Part shown: one piece after another, positions 11,545 to 58,495 of the stretch
Layout of the letters: every line of letters starts with the position of its first letter
Position numbering within the stretch: position 1 is the first letter of the stretch
Assembly: GCF_000321225.1 (NCBI RefSeq)
Contig: NW_004450398.1
Coordinates: 2,158,340-2,222,339 of the forward strand
DNA length: 64,000 nucleotides
Reading direction: 5' to 3'
DNA from: Odobenus rosmarus divergens
Lineage: Eukaryota; Chordata; Mammalia; Carnivora; Odobenidae
Notes under the pieces: model-generated
Database searches by the model: none
Told to the model about the DNA's origin: nothing
The model's input: only the letters and a program-made list of their open reading frames with translations
Made by a program: the position numbers and the translations under genes

Positions 11545-11910
11545 TACTGAGTTAAGGTGTATTGAAATACGGCTTATGTACAGTAAAACTTACCCTTTCT
11601 AGCAGACAGCTCTGTGGGTCTTGACAAATACGTGGAGCTGTGTAACCCCCACCACAGTCAAGACAGAGAACGCTGCTATCACTGCCCCCACGTTTTCCCA
11701 TGCTCCTTTGCTCCTTTGTGGTCAGTCCACCTCCCCCCACCCCCAGCCCCTGGGGGCCCCTGATCTGTCTTCCCTCCACATGGATCTGTCTTTGCAGAAT
11801 GCCATCTAAGTGGAATCCTACAGGATGTGGTCTTTTGAGTCAGTGGCTTCTACTTGGCTTAATCCATTTGAGATTCCTTTTTTATTGCTGAGTAGTATTC
11901 CATGCCCTGG
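11545..11910 (-). mobile_element. LINE-1 fragment, antisense
   Basis: TTGACAAATACGTGGAGCTG, TGTAACCCCCACCACAGTCA and GCTGAGTAGTATTCCATGC are reversed L1 3' landmarks. It ends about 420 bp before the TEKT5 start. Confidence 0.8.
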
Positions 11911-12323
11911 ACTTTCCACGTTGGTGCCATCTTGGGGATAAAGAGGGGTGGAAGACAGCTAACCTTGACCAGATGGTCCCTGGGCTGACAGAGTTTACTG
12001 GAGTGGACTACATTTTCTCCCAGAGGCAGAGTTAGGCGTGAGAGGCCGATCTGATTATTAGGGAAAAATAGATCAATGCATTTCTTACACCTCCAATTCT
12101 GCGGCTTGAGAAACTCCCCTTCACTTTGTTTTTTTGCGTGCGTTTTGATTGGGACAATATGGCTCCAGCCGGCCTGAAATGAACAAGGGCCCCAGTAAAG
12201 CCCCACTCCCCCAGGCTTTATGACAACAGTGCCGAGTCATAGAGGTCCGGCCCATCCCTAAGAGAAGATCCTTCCCCTCCCTGCCGTGCCTTGGCCCCTC
12301 AGAGTTTTGCCCAAGGGCAGCTG

Positions 12324-47531
<35,208 letters not shown>

Positions 47532-47640
47532 GCCGCCGCCGCCGGCCCCTGGCATCCCGCTCCGCGCCTGTTCTGTGTGCAGCATAAAAATGGAAAAAGC
47601 AGAAAAACAAAATAAAGTGTCATTTTCTCCCTTTCCTCCT
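47532..47640 (+). other. TEKT5: TEKT5 3' untranslated region (approximate end)
   Basis: The sequence after the TGA stop is short. A canonical signal lies 80 nt downstream, so the 3' UTR is probably about 100-110 nt. The end is inferred from the usual 10-30 nt distance from the signal to the cleavage site, not observed. Confidence 0.6.
47611..47616 (+). terminator. TEKT5: Polyadenylation signal AATAAA for TEKT5
   Basis: A canonical AATAAA 80 nt after the stop codon is followed by a T- and TC-rich stretch at 47619-47640 that could serve as the downstream element. A second AATAAA at 47690-47695 is a possible alternative. Confidence 0.8.
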
Positions 47641-48214
47641 ATCATGGAAAGAAAAACCACATTACATAAATATATATATTAAGAGCCAAAATAAACGTGC
47701 CCAAACCCAAGATCCTGGAGCTCATTCCTTGCTGCAGAACCGGCCTCCTGGCAGATCCCGGGAGGAGACAGACTGGTTTCTCAGGGATGGAGGGTTGTGA
47801 GGTTCTCGGTGTCCCCAGGAATGGAAGGGGGAACATTTTTTGGAGACCTGTTTGTCCATTTAGGAGCATGGTATAGACCACGGGATCCAAAGATTGGACG
47901 CCGGAGCTGAGAGTCCAGAGCCCAGCCGTCACCTAGGAGCTGTGTGGCCTCGGACAGGCTCCCAACCTGAGCACCTCATCTATAAAATGAGGTCAGTCCC
48001 AGGCGGAGGCGACTGTCCCGCTGTGTGGGGCAGGAGCAAAAAGCTAGGATTTGGAGCCAGAAGTCATGGGTTTGAATCCCAGCGTTGCCAAGGGGGGTGT
48101 TCTTGAAATTGTTATGGGAGGAAAAGGAGACAAAATTAGTTCTGTGGGTGGGACAGGAGAAGGCAGGTGAGGGTCAAGGAAAAGCTCTATGATGATGTGA
48201 CATTGCTTGAAAAC

Positions 48215-48692
48215 ATTAAACATAGAACTCCTGCATGAGCCAGCAGTTGTACTCCTAGGTATATAACCAGGAGCACTGAAAACAGATACTCAAAAAAAAA
48301 AAAAAAAAATACTGGTACACGGATATTCATAGCAGTGAGCTAATAAGCACAATCGCTAAAAAGGGAAAACAACCCAAATGTCCATAAATGAATGGAAAAA
48401 CAAGACGTAGCCTGTCCATGCAATGGAATTTTATTCTGCGTAAAAGTAACAAAAACCTGCTTCAACACGGATGAGCCTTGAAGACATCACACTGAGTGAA
48501 AGAACCCAGACACAAAAGGCCACACGTCGTGTGATTCCATTTATATGCAGTGTCCAGAATGGGCAAATCCCTGAAACAGCAGATTGCTGGGTGCCAGGGA
48601 GAGGGGGTTGGGGAATGACGCTCAGCTAAACGCCACAGAATTGCTCCCTTTACCTGGTTGATTTTATGTCACGTGAAATTCACCTCAAATAA
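48215..48692 (+). mobile_element. LINE-1 3' fragment
   Basis: ACCCAAATGTCCATAAATGA, GGATGAGCCTTGAAGACATC and TGTGATTCCATTTATATGCA are sense L1 landmarks. It contains a 19-base A run at 48291-48309. Confidence 0.85.
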
Positions 48693-48869
48693 GAGAAAGA
48701 AAAGTCCTATTGGATTTGAGTAGTGAATGATGAGGAGGTGGAGGCAGAAGAGGGTGGGCTTTTTGGTGAGAGAAACGGCCTGAATAAAGGCAGGGAGCTA
48801 AGGTCCCGGATGCAGAAGCCCTTTGCAGAGGCGTGTGAATCATCTTGAAATAGTTTCAACTTTTTGTCC

Positions 48870-49060
48870 TGAGGCCGGTGTTTCCCAGGCTTCATTATTC
48901 ACATCAGTACTTCCGAGAGTTTTCTGTGCATGCACAGAGCACCCACAGACCTTGTTAAAAATGCAGATTCTGGGTCAGGAGGGCTGAGGCAGAGCCTGAG
49001 GCTCTAAAGTTCTAACAAGCTCCCAGATGCTGCTCCTAGTCCAGGGACCACACTGGGAGT
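48870..49060 (-). repeat. MER5-type hAT fragment
   Basis: CTTGTTAAAAATGCAGATTC and CCTAGTCCAGGGACCACACT resemble MER5-like ends. Confidence 0.6.
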
Positions 49061-50394
49061 AGGAATATCACCTCGACTGTCCGCCAAAATCAAGCACCAC
49101 CCTTCCTGTTATTCACTCCATCTTTTAGATTTTTGCACTTAAAAAAAAAATCTTGGATTTATTTTAAAGGCAAATTTGTAGCACGACCGTAGACAAGTGC
49201 CCTGTGCCCAGGGTTGAAAAAAGCGAAATATTGCTAATGATGTCTGGTTAGGAAGTATTGTCTGCCCAAGGTGATGCTGGCTGAAAGGCTTCTCTCCTTT
49301 TGTTCAGAAGGGAGATCAGCAAGTCCTAAAGAGGTGTTGAAGACTACCTACCGTCCAGTGTCCGGCGGAGACTATCCTTGAGGCAAGCTTGCTTGAAAGA
49401 GGACAAAGGGTCAGTTTTTCTATAAATGAGTTTCAATCCTGTTTCAGGCCTTGAATGCATGAATCTAGGCATGTCTGCAGGCAGTGGGGAGTCCATAGGA
49501 TCTTTAACGTGGGGATATGAATGACCAGATTGGTGTTTTAGAAATAATTCCTCCATGCGGAGGAGTCAGGAGGAGAGAGAAGTTGGAGGGAGGGGATGGG
49601 GTGGGGAGCCCATCTGTTAGAATTTAAGGCAGAGACAGACAGGTGCAGGAGGCACATTCATGGGGCTGAAGCCACAGTCCTTAGAGTGCAGCTTGTAGGG
49701 GGCGAGCGGGGGTCAGGATGGGAGGAGATGGGCTGGCAGTGGAGAGATCCTGAGAGTGAGAGAGAGGGGCGCTGCTGGTGTGGGCAGAGGACCAAGGGGC
49801 TCAGAGAGCACAGAGAGGCAGAGTTCAGAGGAAGCAGCGTCCAGGGGATCGAAGACAGAGATGCAAGCATGGGATGTTCCGAAGAATAAAGAAAACCCTT
49901 TGGAGGCAGGTGTGCTCAATATCCCACTGGCCTGTTTGGAAAGCAAATTGGCAACATGTGTCAAGAGCCTTAAAAGTATCCAGACCCTTCCACGTAGGAA
50001 TGTCTTTCTCAAGACTGTCTTTGGGAAACTATCCAAATGCAGACCCAGCTGTGTGCGTTAGAGTTTATTTATCGTAAGAGACCTCTGAACGCCGGGTCCA
50101 GCAGCAGAGTGAGCAGCTAAGCAAAGCACGGCCCAGCGGAGTCATGGAATGGAATATTGAGTAGCTCCGAGACCCGTGCCAAATGCTTGAATGCTGAGGG
50201 AATGTGCTCGTAAGGCTGAAAGCCCAGAGGACAAAATTGTGATGTTAACCGATCCTCAGTTGCGTCAAAAGTGCACAGGAAAAAAGACTGTTGAAATACA
50301 CTGGCATGCTCACAGCCGATGGTAAGCAGTAAGCAAGTGCCGGCTACTCGTTTATAGGATGAATTATCTGCAGTGAACATGTCTTCCTTTATTA

Positions 50395-51350
50395 ATCGGG
50401 AGGAAGTGCTTTTATAAATAGACCTTATTTTGCAGTACTTCGGGATTTATAGAAAAGTTACAAAGAGGACACAAGCAGTTCCCGCACGTACCCTTCGCCT
50501 GGCTTGCCCTGGTGTCATCTTCCCTAACGGTCCTTCCGGTGCGTTTGTCAAAACTAAGAAATGAACATCAGTGCGTTAGAGTTAACAAACTCCGGAGTTT
50601 TTTTCTGTGGTTCAGACTTCTTCTGTCCTAAGATCCAAGCCAGGGTAGCTCATGGCATTTAGTTCTTTAATTCCCTTGATGATGGTTTCTCAGGTGGCCC
50701 CTGTTTCTCGTGACCTTGACGGTTTTGAAGAGTACCTGTATTTGTAGGGATTTGAAGGTGTTCGTCAAATGTCTCTGAATTGGAGTTTGTCTGATGTTCC
50801 CATGATTAGTCTGGGGTTACGGGTTTGGGGGAAAAGACCCCCGAGGTGATGTCCCCATGGTGGACAATGACCCTGGTGATGGTGACCGATCCCTTGCGGA
50901 AGGTGGTGTCTGCCAGGTTTTCTGCACCATATGTTCCTGCTTTTTCCTTTCTGTGCTCTGGAAGTAAGTCACTAAATCTAGCCCTCACTCAAGAGCCGGG
51001 GGATTAAGGCCCCCATCTTGGAGGGAGAGTATTTACATAAATTATTTGTAATTCTTCCCTAAGTATGTCCTTTGACCCTTATTTATTCTATCATTTATTT
51101 GTGTTTATGCACTCATGGATGTTTATTTTAGGCTTTGAGTTACAATCTAATACTACCTTATTTACCGTGTCCTTCCAATCCTTCTGGCTTTGGCCGTTGG
51201 GAGCTCTTTCAAGTTGGTTCCTGTGACCCTTTGACACCCGCCCCCCCCACCCTTCCGTCTTTTGAGCACTTCCTTACTTTCCAGCCCTACAAGATGCTCC
51301 AGGCTCCTCTTGATTTTTTTTTTCCTTGCTCCATCCCTAGAACTAGCCAT
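50395..51350 (-). mobile_element. LINE-1 fragment, antisense, about 1 kb
   Basis: TTTATAGAAAAGTTACAAAG, TTTGTCAAAACTAAGAAATG, TTTGAAGAGTACCTGTATTT, GTTTGTCTGATGTTCCCATG and GTGTCTGCCAGGTTTTCTGC are reversed L1M 3' UTR landmarks in order. Confidence 0.8.
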
Positions 51351-51495
51351 TTCTCCAAGGAGCCCTAGTTTGGTTTTTGTTTCTTTGTTTTAGTTGTTGG
51401 GTCTTTTGGTTTGGGTTTTTTTTTTTTTTTTAAGAACAATATTTAGAAACGAAGGTCTGGTAATGTGCATCAGCTATACTCAAAGAAAAAACTTG

Positions 51496-51670
51496 GGGGG
51501 GGCGCCTGGGTGGCTCAGTCAGTTAGCATCTGCTTTCAGCTCAGGTTGTGATCCCGGGGTCCTGGGATCGAGCCTTGAGTTGGGCTCCTTGCTCGGTGGG
51601 GATCCTGCTTCTCCTTCTCTCTCTGACTCTTGTGAATAAATAAATAAAATCTTTAAAAAAAAAAGAAAAA
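51496..51670 (+). mobile_element. CAN SINE downstream of TEKT5
   Basis: The head GGCGCCTGGGTGGCTCAGTC, the body GGGTCCTGGGATCGAGCC, (CT)n and an AATAAATAAAATC tail run into an A/G-rich stretch. Confidence 0.93.
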
Positions 51671-51734
51671 GAAAAAAACTAAAAAAAACCAAGGTCTGGG
51701 TGCTGGGTATGCTCATTGCTAAAAAAAAATTTTT

Positions 51735-52495
51735 AAATCTCTCATTGTGATAAAATCCACGTCACATAAAATTGGCCATAGCCACCATTTTTAAATGTAC
51801 AGTTTGGGGGTATTGGATACATTTGTAATGCTGTGCAACCTTTACCACCATCTCTCTCTATAACTCTTACCGTTTTATAAAACTGAACCTCTATACCCAT
51901 TACACACTAGCTCACCACTCCCCCCGCCCCCCCAGCCCCTGACTGCCACCCTCCTCCTTTCTGCCTCCATGATTTGGACTACTCTACGTCATACACGTGA
52001 AATCCTACAGTATTTGTCTTTTTTGATGGCTTATTTCTCTTAGCATCACGTCCTCCAGGGTCATCCATGTTGTAGCATCTGTCAGAATTTCCTTCCTTTT
52101 TAAGGCTGAGTGGTATACCACCGTATGGACCTACTGCATTTTGCTTCTGCATTCCTCTGTCCGTGGACACCTGGGTTGTTTTCATGTTTTCGCTGCTGGG
52201 ATGATGGCACAATGAACATGGGCATACACCTATCTCTTTGAGACCCAGCTTTCAATGCTTTGGGATGTATACCCAGAAGAGGAATTGCTAGGTCCTATGG
52301 TAATTCTATTTTTAATCTTTTGAGCAACCACCATGCTACTCCCCCCAAGGGTTCCCATTTCCCCACATCCTGGTTAACACTTGTTCTCTTCTGGGCTTTT
52401 GACAGTAGCCGTCCCCATGGGTGTGAGGTGGTATCTCACTGTAGTTTTGATCTGTGTTTCCCTAATGATGAGTGATGTTGGGTGTGCTCATTGGT
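51735..52495 (-). mobile_element. LINE-1 fragment, antisense, about 0.75 kb
   Basis: GCTGTGCAACCTTTACCACC, GTCATCCATGTTGTAGCATC, AAGGCTGAGTGGTATACCAC and GTGTGAGGTGGTATCTCACT are reversed L1 landmarks in order. Confidence 0.88.
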
Positions 52496-53077
52496 AAGAA
52501 AATTTTTAGTTAGAGGAAAAAGAAGGACTACCAGGTTGGGTGCCCAGGACGCTTTGGGTGAACTCTCAGAAGTGATGGGGGCAGGAGGTGAAGTGGAGGG
52601 AATGGGGATGCCCTGAGATTTTGGTCACCTCTGTACCCTCAGTCCTTGCACACAGTGGGTGTCCCATAAATACTCTATTGAACGGGTGATAAATGGCCAA
52701 ACAAGCATATACGAATGCATATATATCCATCTTGGATTGGTGGGTCGTTTCTGAGTTTAAGGAGAAAAAGAGGAGGGTAGTTGGATTTGGATGTGGGGAG
52801 GGTAAGCCTTCCAGTCCATCTGCTGTTTATAACCCAAGAGGCCAGTGATGTGGGATCCCAGAGTGGCCCTCAGTAGCTGGCACACTGACCAGCTGTACAG
52901 GGTGTCTCCCCACTGCAGCCCAGGCCGGAAATCCCAGAGACAAGTGCTGGCTCCATGCCAGGCCTGAGAACAAATTGGGAGAACTTGGACGATCTCCCAG
53001 TTGATTTGCTTTCCCTGTCCCGCTCTGAAGGGATACTGCCCAGCTGGCTCCAGGGGACGCACCCCTCCCTAAACAGG

Positions 53078-53115
53078 GTGTGTGTGCGCGTGTGTGTGTG
53101 TGTGCGCGCGCACGC
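53078..53115. repeat. (TG)/(CG)n alternating purine-pyrimidine run
   Basis: GTGTGTGCGCGTGTGTGTGT leads into GCGCGCGCACGCAC, a sequence able to adopt Z-DNA. Confidence 0.88.
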
Positions 53116-54494
53116 ACAAGTATGTACTCACACTTCTAGCCTTTTCCAGCCTCCATGGCCTGACCCAGCAGTTTAGCATTTTTCAGAAGACCTGGCGTGT
53201 GCTGGAAATCCAGCAGACTTTGGAGATAAAGTGAGAAGCCACAAGAAAGGACATGGGGTTGAAGATGGAGGAACTGACAAGGCTGAGGGGCCTGAGACCT
53301 AAGTCTCAATTTGTTGGAAGCCTTCAAAAATGTTTTGAATTCATTACCAGGATTTAAATAACAAATTCTGCATTATAATGTATTTTTTTTTTTGGCTTCT
53401 CTTAAAGATAGGCTTATCTAACTATCCCACACCCACATTCCACCCCCCCATGTAACTGATACACTGAGCTCACAGCGTTGATTTTGCCGCAGTCCCCACT
53501 ACACCCTATTGTTGCACACCAGTCCTGCTTCACCCCCATATCTTGCCTGCTGACCACTTAGGCAGCTGATTTTATCCCTCTACCTTGTTGAGGCTCCCTG
53601 AAAAACCGTAGGCTCAGGGACTAGAGAAAGACAAGGGACCTCAAGCATGGGTCACACAACTGCAGAGGAAGCCAATTTGGGGTAGGGACCAAGGTGCCTG
53701 ACTCCTGTCCTGTTGACTTCCTGTGACACCATGCTTCGCCCTCTATGTGCATTGTTTATCAGTTATTATTGTACCAGACACCAAAAGCGACTCTCCTTAC
53801 AGTCTACTTCCCAGTTGGGGCGCATTAAAAGGAGCACCAGCTCTAAGATGTAAAGACGAGCTGTAGGAGGCCAGGATACTTACGAACTTGAACGCTATTG
53901 TGTGTATTCACTTTCCCAGTCCTGCTTCAGTAATTCTGCAAAACCGAGTCCGGGAAAAGTATAGTAAAACCTCGATAGTAATGCTCTAGGAAAGGCAAAA
54001 GTCCTGGGGATTTTTCATTTTCTGGTTAACAAAGATGATCCCAAAGGCCCCTTTTTGGGTTTTAAGCTTCGGAATCACAGGAAGTTTCTTGCATGAATGG
54101 ATGGAGCTCGTGAGGGCCTGAGGAAAGATACTTTCAACCCCTCGTTTTTGAGAAGAGAAAGCCCCATCCAGAGAGGCACGGTGACTTGCTTACAGTCACA
54201 CAGCAAGTTAGAGGGTGCCTATCCTCCCCGTTCTCTCCAGATCTCCCAGGACTACTACTGGAAATCCTGCTGAGGGGTCTCAGTCCACTCTCTTGTCCTG
54301 TTAGGAGAGCTAAGGGGTCACACTGGCTCTGTCTGTGCTGAGGGTGACCTTGAAGTCTCCAGGAGTTGTGCCATCTGGTCTGGGAATGAAGGTGGCTGTG
54401 AGTTGGGATGCATGGGCAGGCTGCCCTTGGAAGCTGCCTTACTCGATATGAGGTTGTCTCTGTTCATTTGTTCATTGATTCGTTGATTGATTCA

Positions 54495-54528
54495 TCCATC
54501 TATCCATCCATCCATCCATCCATCCATA
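54495..54528. repeat. (ATCC)n microsatellite
   Basis: About eight TCCA units, followed by degraded L2/MIR-like sequence. Confidence 0.92.
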
Positions 54529-55031
54529 CGTTCATGTGACATATTCCCTAAGTGCCTGGCACATGCCAACACCTGTACCAGGCACCTCAGCCCCAGCAGG
54601 GACTACGCCAGGCCCAGTCCTGCCTTCATGGGACGCTGCACCACAATCACCCCTCAGCATCCCAGGGGGAAACAATAGTGTTTCGCTGAGGAGTCAAGTG
54701 ATATTTTAAAAAATGGTCTTCGAGTGTATACTCATTGCTCGCAAAAGTGAATTTGCAAGGCCTTCTTCTCCTCCTCTTCCCTGAACCTGAGTTCTGTCTC
54801 CTCCAGTCCTCCACTCCTCCACAGTGATCATCCTTTGCTCCGCCAGCCTGGGCAGCACCTCCAACTCCTGCTCCAACTCAGGCCCCTCCCCAGGTCTGTT
54901 CACCCATCCCACACTTCGTCCCTTCACCCCTGAATTCCCCCAGGGGCTTCCCTGGTGCAGTCTTCCCCAGCCTCAGTGAAGGCTGTGACCAGTTGCAGAC
55001 TGCCTGTGTTTAAGGAAGACAACATGATCAG

Positions 55032-55230
55032 TTTTTTTTTTTTTTAAGATTATTTATTTATTTGACAGAGAGAGACACAGCGAGAGAGGGAACACAAGCA
55101 GGGGACCGGGAGAGGGAGAAGCAGGCTTCCCGCCGAGCGAGGAGCCCGATGTGGGGCTCGATCCCAGGACCCTGGGATCATGACCTGAGCCGAAGGGAGA
55201 CGCCCAATGACTGAGCCACACAGGTGCCCC
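55032..55230 (-). mobile_element. CAN SINE, first of a back-to-back pair
   Basis: A full-length minus-strand copy. CATGATCAG precedes it at 55023-55031 and ATGATCAG follows it at 55231-55238. Confidence 0.94.
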
Positions 55231-55238
55231 ATGATCAG

Positions 55239-55415
55239 TTTTTTTTTTTAAGATTTTATTTATTTATTTGAGAGAGAGAGAGAGGGAAAGAGAGCAGGGG
55301 GAGGGCAGAAGGAGAGGGAGAAGCAGACTCTCTGCTGAGCGCAGAGCCAGATGGGGGTGGGCAGGGGCTTGATCCCAGGACCCTGAGACCATGACCTGCG
55401 CCACCCAGCTGCCCC
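55239..55415 (-). mobile_element. CAN SINE, second of a back-to-back pair
   Basis: It starts directly after the right duplication of the preceding SINE and is followed by GTGATCAGTTTT, so a third copy of the target motif closes the pair. The tRNA-like end is shortened. Confidence 0.9.
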
Positions 55416-55930
55416 AGTGTGATCAGTTTTAACATATGTAATCACCCAAGAAACCGTAGCCACAGCCAAGACAGTGAATGAACCCATCACCCTGACAAGT
55501 TTCCTGTGCCCCCTACCTTGGTCATACCCCCTTCAACTGGCTGATTACTGATATGTTGGGTTTTTTTTTTTAAAGATTTATTTATTTGAGAGAGAGAGCT
55601 CTCTAGTGAGCAGGGGGAGGGGCAGAGGGAGAGAGAGAGTCTTAAGCAGGCTCCACACCCAGTGCCGAGCCTGACAAGGGGCTCGATCTCACAACCCTGA
55701 GATCATGACCTGAGCCACAATCAAGAGTCGACGCTTAGCCGACTGAGCCCTACTGATTTGTTTCTATCACTAGAGATTAGCTGTGGTTTCTAGAATTTTG
55801 TGCAAATGGAATCATACACTGTGTGCTCTTCTTCCCCCCCCTTTTTTGCACCCCACATAATTGTTTTGAGATTTGTCCATGTTGCGGGCATCAACAGCTG
55901 GTTCCTCTTTACTGTTGAGTAATCCTCTGT
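55415..55930 (-). mobile_element. LINE-1 fragment, antisense, split by a CAN SINE
   Basis: GCCACAGCCAAGACAGTGAA before the SINE, and GTGCAAATGGAATCATACAC and GAGATTTGTCCATGTTGCGG after it, are reversed L1 landmarks. Confidence 0.8.
55558..55750 (-). mobile_element. CAN SINE, older type, minus strand
   Basis: It has a T-rich start, a (GA) stretch, GGGGCTCGATCTCACAACCC and GACTGAGCC, and lacks the last part of the head. A 12-bp target duplication with one mismatch flanks it (55546-55557 and 55751-55762). It interrupts an antisense LINE-1 fragment. Confidence 0.92.
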
Positions 55931-56323
55931 CCCTCTCCTTGTGGTTTTAGTAAAACCCAGTGCTCCATAGGTGAGCGAGACCTGTCCTGCTCACTAAGCA
56001 CAGGTGATCCTATCCTCGCCGGTCCTCTGTGCCTAGCGTGCCCTCCACGAGGACCTCTAGGGAGGCCAGGAACATTGGCAGGAGCAGCTCCATGAGCCCA
56101 TGTGAGCATCAGGACATGGGCAGAAAAAATACATAATGCATAATACATCTCAAACAGCATTTAAACAACGATTTAAGTGTTGGTGGGAGGCTGCTGTGTT
56201 CAGCCAACACGTTATTGAATTGATACCGGCCTCCTGTTGTTGCAGATTTTCTCAACAAATCCTGAAAGCACGGACTCTCTGTCATGGGTGGAAGGGGGCC
56301 TCTTAATCATTGTTGTTGTTGTT

Positions 56324-56516
56324 GTTTTTTAAAGATTTTATTTATTTATTTGAGAGAGAGAATGAGAGAGAGAGCACATGAGAGGAGGGAGGGTCAGAGG
56401 GAGAAGCAGACTCCCTGCTGAGCAGGGAGCCCGATGCGGGACTCGATCCAGGGACTCCAGGATCATGACCTGAGCTGAAGGCAGTCGCTTAACCAACTGA
56501 GCCACCCAGGCGCCCC
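56324..56516 (-). mobile_element. CAN SINE, minus strand, 12-bp target duplication
   Basis: A full-length minus-strand copy ending GCCACCCAGGCGCCCC. TTAATCATTGTT is duplicated at 56303-56314 and 56517-56528. The (TTG)n stretch before it probably grew from the reversed tail. Confidence 0.94.
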
Positions 56517-56529
56517 TTAATCATTGTTT

Positions 56530-56780
56530 AAAAGGGGCGGTGGTATAATGTCATGGTTAAAAGCTGGGCTTTCAAGTTAGATCTGGATTCTAACGTGGAC
56601 TCCACTCTCTATTAGCTGTGCTGCTCTTGGGAGAGCTGCTTCACCATTCTGTTTTCTGCCTCTGTCTTCTCATCCATAAAATGGGCCCAGTAAACCTCTT
56701 CCATTGTTGTTACCCAAACACCCTTTTACAGGTGACCGTTAAGACTAAGTGTAACCCTGCACACGAAGGGTGTTCAGTAG
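56530..56780 (+). repeat. MIR element
   Basis: GTATAATGTCATGGTTAAAA, GGATTCTAACGTGGACTCCA and TTCTCATCCATAAAATGGGC follow MIR closely. It starts right after the 56324 SINE. Confidence 0.82.
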
Positions 56781-56796
56781 TATTTTTTCAAAAGCG

Positions 56797-57010
56797 GCTC
56801 ACATTAATGGAGTACTGCTCTGTGCCGGATAGTTTTTCAGAGTGCTGTCCCATGTAATCATTGCTGAGCCCCAGAACACGGGTTCTATTTACATGTCATT
56901 TTATGGACGTGGAAATAGAGGCACAGAGAGGTTAAGAAACTTGCCCACAGTCACACAGAGAGTGAATGGCCGAGACAGTTTAAGCCCTGCTGTGTGACGT
57001 CAGGGCGTGA
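56797..57010 (-). repeat. MIR element
   Basis: GGCACAGAGAGGTTAAGAAA and CTTGCCCACAGTCACACAGA are near-consensus reversed MIR. Confidence 0.85.
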
Positions 57011-57194
57011 ACCGCTGACCACAGCCTCCCCAGTGAAGGAAAGCTATGCCAAGGGGGCCCGAGAGTCCAGGATGGGTCTGGCAAGGCCCCTGGCAAAGGC
57101 CAGGCTCATAGGAACAGAATGTCCCCCCAGCCTTACTCGCCCAGCAGCTGCCCTGGGGGAAGAGCATTTCTCCTCCTCTGCTGACATATAGCAA

Positions 57195-57390
57195 AAATAA
57201 TAAGACTTGGAGATCACCTTCTGAGTGCTTATGAGATGCCAGGTACTTGACCCTGTATCCCAAGTAATCCCACACTCATCCTTTGGAGTAGCTGCAGTTT
57301 CTGTCCCCATTTTATAGAAGAGGAAACTGAGGCACAGAGCGGCTAGGTCGCTCGTCCACAGGGACACAGGATGAGCTGACACTGGCCCCC
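57195..57390 (-). repeat. MIR element
   Basis: CCCATTTTATAGAAGAGGAA and ACTGAGGCACAGAGCGGCTA are reversed MIR core sequence. This is the third MIR in 900 bp. Confidence 0.82.
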
Positions 57391-57419
57391 AGGTGGCTCC
57401 CCAATGGCACTCCCCACCC

Positions 57420-57421
<2 letters not shown>

Positions 57422-57456
<35 letters not shown>

Positions 57457-57475
57457 AGCTAGCTAGCTAGCTAGC
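57422..57475. repeat. Composite microsatellite (CA)n then (GCTA)n
   Basis: Sixteen CA units are followed at once by five GCTA units. The second part is self-complementary. Confidence 0.92.
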
Positions 57476-58079
57476 GGCAGGCAGCGAGGCGCTGGGAGGG
57501 AGGCGGCTGCATTTTTGGCCTTGCCCAGAAATGTCAGTGCGTCACCATCATACAAAGTCCTGGCTGTTTGCTCCTTTCGTTCCCAGGGCGCTCTTGACAA
57601 GTGTCCCCTCACGAAGGCTGAGGGCGGAGGGGCAGGAATGGGAGGCAGGTTCAAAGCACGCAATTAAAATTCCTAAGGAACTATGTGAAGTCCTTCTATT
57701 CCTCCCCTAAAAACACACAGAACATTCTTGATCTCTCTATTGGGCTGGGGGCTGGACTTGAAGCCTCTCGCTGCACCTTCCCGGGTCCCATGTGACTGCA
57801 GACGGGCTCCGGGGAGGAAGGAATTCGGTGTCCCAGAGACAGCTGGTCCTTCCCTCCTCCCCTCCCAACTATGCTGCTTGGGATTCCTGGCGCTCCTCTG
57901 GGGGCAGACACGGGTGTGGGCACCCATGAGGAGCAGAGCCCGGGACAGCCTGAATGGGGGGCATCCAGGGGGCTGCCGGCCCGGCTCCCCTACTCTCCAC
58001 CCCACTACCACCACATGCCTGGTGGGTTTGAGCCTGGCAGTGGGGGAGGGGGGAAGACATGTCTGCCCCCTCCGCCCCA

Positions 58080-58097
58080 CCCCCCCCCCCCCCCCCC
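58080..58097. repeat. Poly-C run of 18 bases
   Basis: Uninterrupted C at 58080-58097 inside a wider C-rich stretch. Confidence 0.9.
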
Positions 58098-58384
58098 GCA
58101 CCAGGCTGTTGGCGGTCTCTGAAGATGAGGGAGACCCATCAGCCCAGGATATGAGTCAGAGGACTGGCCTTCCCAGGGGGTGTGTGGCCTCCTGTCCTGA
58201 TAAGGGGTCATCCTGATGGGGAACTGAGAAGCAGGCAGGGAAGCCTCGTGCCCTAGAAGGTCAGGACTGCAAGCAGGTGCTCTCTCTTAGGTTCGCCTCA
58301 CTCTTCCTGACCTGGAAGAGGGGGGTGGGGGTGACTGCTCGAAGGGTACAGGCCTCCTTTGGAGCCGATGAAAAGGTTTTGGAA

Positions 58385-58495
58385 CTAGAAGAGGTGCTGG
58401 GTGTGCAACATGGCGAATGTACTAAATGCCACTGAATTGTGCACTTTGGGGAATTTTGGGCTATGTGAATTTCACCTCAGCTTTAAAAAAGTGAG
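58385..58495 (+). mobile_element. LINE-1 3' end fragment
   Basis: AATGCCACTGAATTGTGCAC and TATGTGAATTTCACCTCAGC are the last part of an L1 3' UTR. Confidence 0.72.
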
